DNA from: an uncultured Flammeovirgaceae bacterium
Lineage (GTDB): Bacteria; Bacteroidota; Bacteroidia; Cytophagales; Cyclobacteriaceae
DNA length: 7,376 bases
Direction of reading: 5' to 3'
Assembly (NCBI GenBank): GCA_946480685.1
Contig: CAMLLI010000189.1
Span: 1-7,376, forward strand
In this document: positions 1 through 5,397 of the stretch, piece after piece
How the letters are laid out: each line of letters opens with the position of its first letter
How positions within the stretch are numbered: position 1 is the first letter of the stretch
Notes under the pieces: model-generated
The model's database searches: none
What the model was told of the DNA's origin: nothing
What the model saw: only the letters and a program-made list of their open reading frames with translations
Made by a program: the position numbers and the translations under genes

Positions 1-131
1 ATCTTTCACTAGAATGGGCTCGTGTTTCGCGGTTATGTGTTTAAACTTTATTTAAATGGCTTGGCGGTAGCGATTCATTTGTTCGCAAATCGATGTAATT
101 ATAATACAACGCGCTAAAAGATTACAGTTTT

Positions 132-165
132 CACGCACAAAATTCACACGCACGGAATCGCACGG
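132..165. repeat. Short direct repeats upstream of the HTH gene
   Basis: CACGCAC occurs at 132-138 and 147-153, and CGCACGG at 149-155 and 159-165. The two CGCACGG copies are exactly 10 bases apart, about one helical turn, so a dimeric or cooperative regulator could read both from the same DNA face. The position just upstream of a small DNA-binding protein gene would suit an autoregulatory operator, but that is inference. The repeats are short and could be chance. Confidence 0.3.
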
Positions 166-181
166 TATGTAAGAAGCGCTC

Positions 182-189
182 TAAGTTTG
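182..189 (+). promoter_or_regulatory. Candidate Bacteroidota -7 box next to the HTH start
   Basis: TAAGTTTG matches the Bacteroidota -7 consensus TAnnTTTG in full. I see no TTG at the expected -33 position (about 160-163 reads GCAC). The box ends only 4 bases before the ATG at 194, so transcription from it would begin at or beside the start codon. The in-frame stop TAA at 182-184 overlaps the box, so translation cannot start further upstream. Confidence 0.4.
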
Positions 190-193
190 TGAC

Positions 194-532
194 ATGGCGT
201 TACACATTGGTCGAGAAATTGAAATCAGATATAAAGAATCTGGCCTTAAACTTTCAGAATTTGCTAAAAGACTGAACACAAGTTCACGTAATGTTTATGA
301 CATCTTCGAACGAAGTGAAATCAAAACAGATCAGCTTGAAAGGATCAGCAAAATTCTGAATTTCAATTTTTTCTCGCTTTACCAGGATAGCGGAGTACAG
401 GAGGCAAATGTTCCGTACACGCGAAAAGAGAAAAACAATTCGATCTCTATAGTTGTTGAATTAGACGGGCAAGACAGCACGTTAAATCAACTGATGCATA
501 AGTTAACTGCGATTAACAAGACTTTGAATTAA
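194..532 (+). CDS. Small helix-turn-helix (XRE-like) regulator
   Basis: Encodes 112 residues. The N-terminal half looks like an XRE/HTH_3-type DNA-binding domain: helix 1 at about 5-16, a helix-turn-helix pair at about 20-30 (LSEFAKRLNTS) and 31-40 (SRNVYDIFER), and a supporting helix at about 45-55 (TDQLERISKIL). A polar linker (66-82) leads to a short C-terminal unit with a predicted strand (ISIVVEL, 84-90) and helix (95-109), which may serve dimerisation. There is no signal peptide, membrane segment or enzymatic motif, so a cytoplasmic DNA-binding role is inferred. Similar small HTH proteins are common in Bacteroidota, but I cannot name its target. ATG 194 is the only sensible start because an in-frame TAA lies 12 bases upstream. 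It reads toward rpsP, but a new promoter lies between them, so it is probably not part of the ribosomal operon. Confidence 0.8.
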   Translation: MALHIGREIEIRYKESGLKLSEFAKRLNTSSRNVYDIFERSEIKTDQLERISKILNFNFFSLYQDSGVQEANVPYTRKEKNNSISIVVELDGQDSTLNQLMHKLTAINKTLN

Positions 533-533
533 G

Positions 534-566
534 CCAATGTCTGCCAATTCGTTTGGCAGATGGTTG
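534..566 (+). terminator. Hairpin after the HTH gene, no T-tract
   Basis: TCTGCCAA (540-547) pairs with TTGGCAGA (553-560) around a five-base loop, giving an 8-bp perfect stem directly after the stop codon. CCA (534-536) and TGG (561-563) could extend it past a small bulge. The bases after it (TGGTTGTCGG) are not T-rich, so this is not a canonical intrinsic terminator. It may be a weak terminator, an mRNA 3' end stabiliser or a protein-binding site. The rpsP -33 element begins just behind it. Confidence 0.5.
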
Positions 567-593
567 TCGGGCCGAAAAAAAGCGTTAACTTTG
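564..593 (+). promoter_or_regulatory. Promoter of the rpsP operon
   Basis: TTG at 564-566 and TAACTTTG at 586-593 are separated by 19 bases. This is an excellent match to the Bacteroidota housekeeping promoter (TTTG or TTG, about 19-21 bases, TAnnTTTG). The expected transcription start is near 599-600, which gives rpsP a leader of roughly 43 bases. It is the best-formed promoter in the window, as expected for an abundant ribosomal protein. Confidence 0.8.
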
Positions 594-598
594 CGACC

Positions 599-630
599 TT
601 TAAAAATCAGGACGAGTTCCACATTTTAAA
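599..630 (+). promoter_or_regulatory. Possible structured leader of rpsP
   Basis: Within the predicted 5' leader, TTTAAAA (599-605) can pair with TTTTAAA (624-630). Inside this A/T stem, GGA (610-612) can pair with TCC (618-620) around a five-base loop. The result is a small stem, internal loop and stem ending 12 bases before the ATG. The stem is weak, but its place in a ribosomal-protein leader makes autogenous control by S16 a possibility. This is inference from one sequence. Confidence 0.3.
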
Positions 631-642
631 AACTAACAAGAG

Positions 643-1167
643 ATGGTTAAAATCAGATTGGCCCGCAGAGGCCGCAAGAAACTGGCGATGTTCGATGTAG
701 TCGTTGCTGACGCCAGAGCTCCACGCGATGGACGCTTCATTGAAAAAATCGGGACTTATAATCCCCTCACCAACCCTGCTACGATCGACCTGAAAGACGA
801 TCGCGCTTTTCATTGGGTAATGAACGGTGCACAGCCTAGCGATACTGTTAAAGCTATGCTTTCTTACCGTGGTATCTTAATGAAGAAGCACCTCCAGATT
901 GGTGTGATTAAAGGTGCATTAACACAAGAACAAGCTGACGCTAAATTAGCTGACTGGTTGAAAGGTAAAGATGCCAAGATCGAAGAGAAGCGCAACAAAC
1001 TTTCAGAAGCTAAACAGGCTGACCTGAAAGCACGTAAAGCAGCTGAAACAAAAGTGAAAGAAGCTCGCGCTGAAGCTATTCGCAAGAAAGCTGAAGTTGC
1101 TGCCGCTGCTCCGGCTCCTGCTGAAGCTGCCGCTGAAGGCGAAGCTCCTGCTGCTGAACAAGCTTAA
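643..1167 (+). CDS. rpsP: 30S ribosomal protein S16 (bS16)
   Basis: Encodes 174 residues. S16 binds 16S rRNA early in 30S assembly. Residues 1-82 are the conserved core, opening [13 protein letters not shown] and continuing with [22 protein letters not shown] (21-41), the S16 hallmark, then the [13 protein letters not shown] stretch (66-78). The usual family length is about 80-90 residues. Here residues 93-150 form a strongly charged Lys/Glu/Ala helix or coiled coil, and 151-174 an Ala/Pro/Glu tail. Extended S16 proteins of this kind are, as I recall, usual in Bacteroidota, so the length is not an error. The start at 643 fits the conserved N-terminus. No Shine-Dalgarno sequence is visible; the leader is A-rich (AAAAACTAACAAGAG). 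It is the first gene of the rpsP-rimM-trmD-rplS block and is driven by the promoter at 564-593. A T-tailed hairpin follows it. Confidence 0.97.
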   Translation: MVKIRLARRGRKKLAMFDVVVADARAPRDGRFIEKIGTYNPLTNPATIDLKDDRAFHWVMNGAQPSDTVKAMLSYRGILMKKHLQIGVIKGALTQEQADAKLADWLKGKDAKIEEKRNKLSEAKQADLKARKAAETKVKEARAEAIRKKAEVAAAAPAPAEAAAEGEAPAAEQA

Positions 1168-1190
1168 TTATTTTGAAATTGAACTTAGTG

Positions 1191-1230
1191 TGCCGGTTCC
1201 GATCGCTTCGGGACCGGCATATTTATTTTA
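1191..1230 (+). terminator. Attenuator-like hairpin between rpsP and rimM
   Basis: TGCCGGTTCC (1191-1200) pairs with GGGACCGGCA (1210-1219) with one G-T wobble. GA/TC extends the stem to about 12 bp with a five-base loop. A T-rich but interrupted tract (TATTTATTTTA, 1220-1230) follows. It has intrinsic-terminator architecture, yet lies inside an operon 13 bases before rimM, where I see no promoter. A partial terminator that lets only some transcription into rimM-trmD is the natural reading. Confidence 0.7.
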
Positions 1231-1243
1231 GGAATGTGCCTCA

Positions 1244-1759
1244 ATGAATATTGATTCGTGCTATAAAATAGGATTGGTTTTAAAACCGCATGGCTTAAAA
1301 GGAGAAGTAACGGTCTCTATTGATCCTGATACTCCGAACGACTTCGCTACTTTAGACGCTGTATTTCTGGCGAGCAACGAACGCCTTGTTCCCTACTTCA
1401 TTCAACAAGTATCGGTGCGCGGGGCGAAAGCCTTTGTAAAGTTTGAAGATGTTGATTCTGCTGAAGATGCCGAAAAAATTTCCAAGCAGGCTATATATTT
1501 ACCGAAGACGGCTCGCCCTAAATCCACACGCGGTGAGTTTTACGATGATGAAGTGATAGACTTCGAAGTGATTGATGATACTGCCGGAGTGCTTGGAAAC
1601 GTAACCGAAGTTATGCAGGCTGGTTCCAATCGCTTACTCGTACTCATGTATGAAGGTAAAGAAGTATTAATACCGGTTAATAGTCCTTTCATTACGAGTA
1701 TAAATAAATCCAAAAAGAAAATCAGTGTAGATCTTCCGGAAGGCTTTCTGGATATCTGA
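1244..1759 (+). CDS. rimM: Ribosome maturation factor RimM
   Basis: Encodes 171 residues, the normal length. RimM binds S19 in the 30S head and assists late 16S rRNA processing and assembly. The N-terminal beta-barrel covers about 8-88, with the family motif KIGLVLKPHGLKGEVTV (8-24) and the FVKFEDVDSAEDAEKISKQ stretch (64-82). A PRC-barrel domain covers about 97-170: GEFYDDEVIDFEV (97-109), the LGNVTEVMQAGSNRLLVL segment (117-134), KEVLIPV (139-145) and a closing DLPEGFLDI (163-171). ATG 1244 places the conserved N-terminal motif correctly. It follows rpsP by 76 bases, across the T-tailed hairpin, and precedes trmD by 57 bases. It is cytoplasmic and needed in far smaller amounts than S16, which fits an attenuator in between. 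Confidence 0.95.
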   Translation: MNIDSCYKIGLVLKPHGLKGEVTVSIDPDTPNDFATLDAVFLASNERLVPYFIQQVSVRGAKAFVKFEDVDSAEDAEKISKQAIYLPKTARPKSTRGEFYDDEVIDFEVIDDTAGVLGNVTEVMQAGSNRLLVLMYEGKEVLIPVNSPFITSINKSKKKISVDLPEGFLDI

Positions 1760-1816
1760 TACAAAATCTTTGCGATAAGTTGCTAACTTTTGAGTCATTC
1801 CCTTTCCAGCGTATAT

Positions 1817-2491
1817 ATGCATATCGATATCATTACCACGTTACCCAAACTTGTTGAGAGTCCGTTCTCGGATTCTATTTTGAAAAGAGCACAGGCTAAA
1901 GGTATAGTTACTGTTAATGTAATTGATTTACGCCAGTATGCAACCAACAAGCATCGTACTACCGATGACTATGCCTTTGGTGGTGGTGCCGGTATGGTAA
2001 TGATGATTGAGCCGATCGATAATTGTATTGCTGATCTTAAATCGAAACGCGAATACGATGACATCATTTATATGAGTCCGGATGGACAGCGACTGAATCA
2101 GTCTCTTGCCAATGAACTTAGTCTCAAGAAAAATTTAATCTTACTCTGTGGCCACTATAAAGGTGTTGACGAACGTGTTCGTGAGCACTTGATAACGCGT
2201 GAGATCAGCATCGGTGATTACGTCCTCTCAGGTGGTGAGCTGGCCGCAGCCGTTGTTGCTGATGCCGTGATCAGACTGATTCCAGGAGTGTTATCCGATG
2301 AAACGTCAGCGTTGAGTGATTCTTTCCAGGATGACTTGATTGCCCCACCGGTATATACCCGCCCTGCGGAGTATAAAGGTTGGAAAGTACCGGACGTATT
2401 ACTCTCCGGTCATGCTGTTAAAATTGACGAGTGGCGCCATGAGCAATCACTCGAACGCACGCGCCAACGCCGACCCGAACTGTTAAAATAA
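1817..2491 (+). CDS. trmD: tRNA (guanine-N1-)-methyltransferase TrmD
   Basis: Encodes 224 residues from ATG 1817. TrmD transfers a methyl group from S-adenosylmethionine to N1 of G37 in tRNAs with G36G37, preventing +1 frameshifting. It belongs to the SPOUT class with a trefoil-knot AdoMet site and works as a homodimer. Visible motifs are MSPDGQ (86-91), [13 protein letters not shown] (109-121) and the knot segment [16 protein letters not shown] (129-144). R153 and D168 match the catalytic R154 and D169 of E. coli TrmD. The C-terminal domain ends RRPELLK. A TTG at 1790 would add nine residues (MSHSLSSVY), but the family N-terminus is Met-x-Ile-Asp-Ile-Ile-Thr, so I chose ATG 1817. That ATG leaves 57 bases after rimM, with no Shine-Dalgarno sequence. 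Confidence 0.95.
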   Translation: MHIDIITTLPKLVESPFSDSILKRAQAKGIVTVNVIDLRQYATNKHRTTDDYAFGGGAGMVMMIEPIDNCIADLKSKREYDDIIYMSPDGQRLNQSLANELSLKKNLILLCGHYKGVDERVREHLITREISIGDYVLSGGELAAAVVADAVIRLIPGVLSDETSALSDSFQDDLIAPPVYTRPAEYKGWKVPDVLLSGHAVKIDEWRHEQSLERTRQRRPELLK

Positions 2492-2503
2492 GCGTTCATA
2501 GAC

Positions 2504-2560
2504 TTTATTTTCGCAGATCGACTCAAAACGCGGGAGTATAAACCTGCGAAAACAGATAAA
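2504..2560 (+). promoter_or_regulatory. Long inverted repeat between trmD and rplS
   Basis: TTTTCGCAG (2508-2516) is perfectly complementary to CTGCGAAAA (2544-2552). Alternatively TTTAT (2504-2508) pairs with ATAAA (2556-2560) beyond a four-base bulge, giving 8 plus 5 bp. The 27-base loop (2517-2543) has no evident structure. There is no T-tract after it, so it is not a canonical terminator. It could be a processing or attenuation element between trmD and rplS, or part of an L19 leader when transcription comes from upstream. Confidence 0.5.
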
Positions 2561-2604
2561 TTTGGAGGCTTTGATAATTAATCAGTTAAATCTTCAGGCG
2601 GGTC

Positions 2605-2635
2605 TCTGAATTTCTCAATTCTTTCCATACATTTG
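2605..2635 (+). promoter_or_regulatory. Promoter of rplS
   Basis: TACATTTG (2628-2635) matches the TAnnTTTG -7 box in full. At 19 bases upstream lies TCTG (2605-2608), a one-base departure from the TTTG -33 element. The expected start near 2641 would give rplS a leader of about 22 bases. A separate promoter would let L19 be made at ribosomal-protein levels although it lies behind the low-abundance rimM-trmD pair. Confidence 0.6.
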
Positions 2636-2662
2636 CAGTCCAATTTTCAAAACCATCGAGTT

Positions 2663-3016
2663 ATGGCAGACTTAATTAAATTAGTTGAGCAGGAATTTGC
2701 GAAAGTCCGTGAATCTGTTCCCAGCTTCAATCCTGGTGATACTATCAACGTTCACGTGAAAATAAAAGAAGGTAACAAAGAGCGTGTTCAGCAATTCCAG
2801 GGCACGGTAATCCAGCGCAGAGGATTCGGAACAAACGGAGAGACCTTCACAGTAAGAAAAGTATCTAATGGTGTAGGTGTTGAGCGTATCTTCCCACTCG
2901 TATCTCCTACTATCGATAAAATCGAAGTACTGAAGCAAGGTAAAGTTCGCAGAGCGAAACTGTACTACATGAAAGGCCGTCAAGGTAAGGCTGCCCGTAT
3001 CAAGGAAAAGCTTTAA
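2663..3016 (+). CDS. rplS: 50S ribosomal protein L19 (bL19)
   Basis: Encodes 117 residues, the usual length. L19 sits at the 30S-50S interface of the ribosome. Family features are [26 protein letters not shown] (22-47), the [33 protein letters not shown] stretch (47-79), [22 protein letters not shown] (81-102) and the basic tail [16 protein letters not shown] chose ATG 2663 because its product starts [12 protein letters not shown] as expected. A TTG at 2633 would add ten residues but lies inside the -7 promoter box. It has 171 bases of intergenic DNA before it, holding the inverted repeat and its own promoter, and a strong terminator after it, so it closes the translation block. No Shine-Dalgarno sequence is visible. 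Confidence 0.96.
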   Translation: MADLIKLVEQEFAKVRESVPSFNPGDTINVHVKIKEGNKERVQQFQGTVIQRRGFGTNGETFTVRKVSNGVGVERIFPLVSPTIDKIEVLKQGKVRRAKLYYMKGRQGKAARIKEKL

Positions 3017-3041
3017 GCTATACCGATTCAAGACATTAGAG

Positions 3042-3076
3042 AGCCATTCCGAATTTTCGGGATGGCTTTTTGCTTT
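3042..3076 (+). terminator. Intrinsic terminator after rplS
   Basis: AGCCATTCCGAA (3042-3053) pairs with TTCGGGATGGCT (3056-3067) with one T-G wobble. The innermost A-T pairs probably open to form the loop. The T-tract TTTTT runs over 3067-3071, followed by GCTTTT. This is a strong rho-independent terminator closing the rpsP-to-rplS block. Confidence 0.9.
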
Positions 3077-3206
3077 TAAGCAATTTTTTATTTCGGTATT
3101 TGATGACCTCAGTGATGTGAAATTTTTCGCATTGGGATAAGTTCATTTTTCAAAATCAAAATCTAACACGATTGAATGACCCCGAAAACCGCGAAATTTG
3201 CGTTAA

Positions 3207-3237
3207 TTAGCATACAATTAAATAATTAATAACTTTG
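3207..3237 (+). promoter_or_regulatory. Promoter of the aldolase gene
   Basis: TAACTTTG (3230-3237) matches TAnnTTTG in full and is identical to the rpsP -7 box. TTAG (3207-3210) lies at the -33 distance with about 19-20 bases between, a weaker match to TTTG. The expected start is near 3243-3244, giving a leader of about 38 bases. The rest of the intergenic stretch (3077-3206) is A/T-rich and I see nothing convincing in it. Confidence 0.65.
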
Positions 3238-3281
3238 TCCCCGCTCATTAAAAAACCATAACCAGACCAATAATTATAATT

Positions 3282-4352
3282 ATGGCAAAGAACATCGTAG
3301 AGCTTTTGGGCAAAGACGCAGATTTCCTGTTGAAGCACCAGAGCAAAACTATTTCAAAAGATCGCCTTCATCTCCCGAATCCGAATTTTGTAGACAACAT
3401 CTTCGTACAATCAAACCGCTCTCCGCAGGTATTGAGAAGTCTGCAGCAATTATTTGGAACAGGTCGCCTCGCGAACACTGGCTTCCTTTCTATTCTTCCG
3501 ATCGACCAGGGTATCGAACACAGCGCAGGAGCATCTTTTGCAAAGAACCCAGACTACTTTGATCCTGAAAATATTATCAAGCTTGCTATCGAAGGTGGTT
3601 GCAACGGAGTGGCTACTACATACGGTGTGTTGGCTATGATGTCAAGAAAATATGCTCACCGCATTCCTTTCATTGTAAAGATCAACCACAACGAACTCCT
3701 TACTTATCCTAACAAAGCTGATGAGATCATGTTCGGCTCTGTAGAAGATGCATGGAATTTAGGAGCTGTTGCTGTTGGAGCAACTATATATTTCGGTTCA
3801 GACAATGCAACCCGTCAGATCCAGGAAGTTGCTGCAGCTTTTGAAAAAGCTCACCAATTAGGTATGGGTACTATTCTGTGGTGCTATACCCGTAACAACG
3901 CCTTCAAACAAGGTGGTGTTGATTACCACGTGTCGGCTGACTTGACTGGCCAGGCAAACCACCTCGGTGTAACAATCCAGGCTGATATCATCAAACAAAA
4001 ACTTGCTGAGAACAACGGTGGCTATAAAGCATTGAACACAGGCGGAAGCAGCTACGGTAAACTGGATGAAAGAATTTATACTGACCTCACATCTGAGCAC
4101 CCGATCGATCTTTGCCGTTACCAGGTAGCAAACTGCTTCATGGGCCGCGCAGGTCTGATCAACTCCGGTGGAGAATCAAAAGGTCAGAGCGATCTGGCAG
4201 ATGCAGTACGTACAGCGGTTATTAACAAACGCGCGGGTGGTATGGGTCTGATCTCTGGTAGAAAAGCATTCCAGCGTCCATTGAAAGAAGGTGTAGAAAT
4301 TCTGAACGTGATTCAGGATGTATACCTCGACAAGTCGATTGACGTGGCATAA
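3282..4352 (+). CDS. fbaB: Class I fructose-bisphosphate aldolase, FbaB/DhnA type
   Basis: Encodes 356 residues, close to the roughly 350 of E. coli FbaB. It is predicted to cleave fructose 1,6-bisphosphate reversibly to dihydroxyacetone phosphate and glyceraldehyde 3-phosphate through a lysine Schiff base, in glycolysis and gluconeogenesis. It is a TIM-barrel enzyme that needs no metal. Key signs are [10 protein letters not shown] (72-81) with the conserved Asp75, [10 protein letters not shown] (131-140), [17 protein letters not shown] (234-250) with Lys238 as the likely Schiff-base lysine, [15 protein letters not shown] (287-301), and the phosphate-binding [15 protein letters not shown] (319-333). 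The set matches the DhnA/FbaB family rather than the animal-type class I or the zinc-dependent class II enzymes. The start follows the usual MAKN opening. It has its own promoter and terminator, so it looks monocistronic unless transcription reads through into accD. Confidence 0.94.
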   Translation: MAKNIVELLGKDADFLLKHQSKTISKDRLHLPNPNFVDNIFVQSNRSPQVLRSLQQLFGTGRLANTGFLSILPIDQGIEHSAGASFAKNPDYFDPENIIKLAIEGGCNGVATTYGVLAMMSRKYAHRIPFIVKINHNELLTYPNKADEIMFGSVEDAWNLGAVAVGATIYFGSDNATRQIQEVAAAFEKAHQLGMGTILWCYTRNNAFKQGGVDYHVSADLTGQANHLGVTIQADIIKQKLAENNGGYKALNTGGSSYGKLDERIYTDLTSEHPIDLCRYQVANCFMGRAGLINSGGESKGQSDLADAVRTAVINKRAGGMGLISGRKAFQRPLKEGVEILNVIQDVYLDKSIDVA

Positions 4353-4366
4353 TTTATTTATCGAAC

Positions 4367-4406
4367 AAGCCGATGTATCTTTCCCGATGCATCGGCTTTA
4401 TTTTTT
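4367..4406 (+). terminator. Intrinsic terminator after the aldolase gene
   Basis: AAGCCGATGTATC (4367-4379) pairs with GATGCATCGGCTT (4386-4398) with one T-G wobble, a 13-bp stem around a TTTCCC loop. The tail TTTATTTTTT (4397-4406) is T-rich. This is a strong rho-independent terminator. It lies only 18 bases before the accD start codon, which leaves no room for a full promoter after it. Confidence 0.9.
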
Positions 4407-4424
4407 ACTAAAATTTTTTAACAC

Positions 4425-5267
4425 ATGGCTTGGTTCAAACGCAGTGATAAAGGTATAGTAACACCTACGGAATCGAAACGTGAGGTGCCTGACGGACTAT
4501 GGTTTAAATCGCCTGCCGGCAAGATCATTCACACGCGGGAGCTGAAGAGCAACGCCTACGTGGTGCCCGAAGAAGATTATCATGTGCGTATAGGCTCCGA
4601 AGAGTATTTTGAAGTACTGTTCGATAACAATGAATTTACCGAGCTCGACCCGAACATGGAGTCTGCTGACCCGCTCACTTTCAAAGACACAAAAGCTTAT
4701 CCGAAACGTATCAAGGAATCGCAGGAGAAATCTCAACTGAAAGATGCTGTTCGTACGGCTTACGGAAAAATTAACGGACTTGATATTACCATTGCCTGCA
4801 TGGACTTCACCTTCATTGGTGGTTCAATGGGTTCGGTTGTTGGTGAGAAAATCGCGCGCGCGATGGATCACAGTCTCAAGAACAAAAAACCTTTCCTCAT
4901 GATCTCCCGCTCCGGTGGTGCGCGTATGATGGAAGCAGGTTTATCGCTCATGCAGATGGCAAAAACTTCTGCCAAGATCGCGTTGCTTGATCAGGCAAAG
5001 ATTCCCTATATATCATTGCTTACAGACCCTACAACGGGGGGTGTAACAGCTTCATATGCTATGTTGGGAGACTTTAATATCGCCGAGCCTGGCTCCCTCA
5101 TCGGGTTTGCAGGACCGCGCGTTATTCGCGAAACCATTGGTAAAGATTTACCAAAAGGATTTCAGAGTGCCGAGTTTGTGTTGGAACACGGCTTCCTCGA
5201 TTTTATCATCGATCGCAGAAACCTGAAGAACAGAATTTCAACGCTGCTGAAAATGCTGCAAGACTAA
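4425..5267 (+). CDS. accD: Acetyl-CoA carboxylase carboxyltransferase, beta subunit
   Basis: Encodes 280 residues (E. coli AccD has 304). With AccA it forms the carboxyltransferase that moves the carboxyl group from carboxybiotin to acetyl-CoA, making malonyl-CoA for fatty acid synthesis. The crotonase-fold core shows [17 protein letters not shown] (130-146), [18 protein letters not shown] (161-178) and [17 protein letters not shown] (200-216), which hold the glycine-rich oxyanion-hole and CoA-binding segments, then IGFAGPRVI (226-234) and [11 protein letters not shown] (251-261). E. coli AccD has an N-terminal Cys4 zinc ribbon at 27, 30, 46 and 49. Here the matching positions are K28, A31, V47 and E50, so no zinc site remains, although the surrounding sequence aligns. 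I recall the same loss in other Bacteroidota AccD. The start [11 protein letters not shown] is the normal opening for the phylum. accA is not in the window. Confidence 0.95.
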   Translation: MAWFKRSDKGIVTPTESKREVPDGLWFKSPAGKIIHTRELKSNAYVVPEEDYHVRIGSEEYFEVLFDNNEFTELDPNMESADPLTFKDTKAYPKRIKESQEKSQLKDAVRTAYGKINGLDITIACMDFTFIGGSMGSVVGEKIARAMDHSLKNKKPFLMISRSGGARMMEAGLSLMQMAKTSAKIALLDQAKIPYISLLTDPTTGGVTASYAMLGDFNIAEPGSLIGFAGPRVIRETIGKDLPKGFQSAEFVLEHGFLDFIIDRRNLKNRISTLLKMLQD

Positions 5268-5296
5268 TTCGTTCTTAAAGACTATATATACTTTTG

Positions 5297-5326
5297 AAAA
5301 TCGTCCGGCAACGGACGATTTTTTTT
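5297..5326 (+). terminator. Intrinsic terminator after accD
   Basis: AAAATCGTCCG (5297-5307) is perfectly complementary to CGGACGATTTT (5312-5322) around a GCAA tetraloop of the stable GNRA class. The T-tract runs over 5319-5326. It is a textbook rho-independent terminator, 29 bases after the accD stop, and it separates accD from the permease gene. Confidence 0.95.
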
Positions 5327-5397
5327 ATTTATAGCGATTAGTGATATACCGAGGCGTTGGGTATTGCTTTTCTGAAAATAACCAGAGAACTTTTGCT

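Larger units (their letters stand above)
1..193. other. Non-coding upstream region of the HTH gene
   Basis: No convincing gene is visible. Two + strand frames are open from the window edge but close at about 44 and 55, so either could be the tail of an upstream gene; neither tail is recognisable. The region holds an A/T-rich patch (40-57), a small hairpin ATTTG-TTCG-CAAAT (77-90), a TATAAT-like stretch (about 99-106), short direct repeats of CACG/CGCACGG type (132-165) and a TAAGTTTG box (182-189). It probably carries the control region of the HTH gene that follows. Confidence 0.5.

Noticed and set aside
1..55. Tail of an upstream gene ending at TAA near 44 or 55
   Set aside because: Both frames are open from the edge, but fewer than 20 codons are visible and no family tail can be recognised.
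99..106. TATAAT-like sequence as a promoter for the HTH gene
   Set aside because: It resembles the E. coli -10 box, but the Bacteroidota primary sigma factor recognises TAnnTTTG. In A/T-rich DNA such a match is common by chance; it is kept only as an alternative.
1790..1816. TTG start giving TrmD nine extra residues, and a TAACTTTTG stretch (1784-1792) resembling a -7 box
   Set aside because: The added residues do not belong to the TrmD family N-terminus, and ATG 1817 gives the expected Met-x-Ile-Asp-Ile-Ile opening. The box deviates from TAnnTTTG by an extra T and has no -33 element at the right distance.
2564..2609. GGAGG followed by a 12-codon frame starting TTG 2571 (a possible leader peptide before rplS)
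   Set aside because: Only two bases separate GGAGG from the TTG, too few for a ribosome binding site. The frame is tiny, and Shine-Dalgarno use is weak in this phylum.
2633..2662. TTG start giving L19 ten extra residues
   Set aside because: The TTG is the end of the TACATTTG promoter box, and the extra residues are not L19-like. ATG 2663 gives the family N-terminus and normal length.
2681..3031. 116-codon minus-strand open frame over rplS
   Set aside because: It is fully antisense to a clearly conserved L19 gene and its product resembles no family I know.
3454..3639. 61-codon + strand open frame inside the aldolase gene
   Set aside because: It lies in another frame within well-conserved aldolase sequence and has no recognisable product or start signal.
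5289..5296. TACTTTTG, a full match to the -7 consensus, just after accD
   Set aside because: It abuts the accD terminator, so transcription from it would start inside the hairpin and stop at once. The -33 position has only TTCG at a short spacing. It is probably a chance match in A/T-rich DNA.
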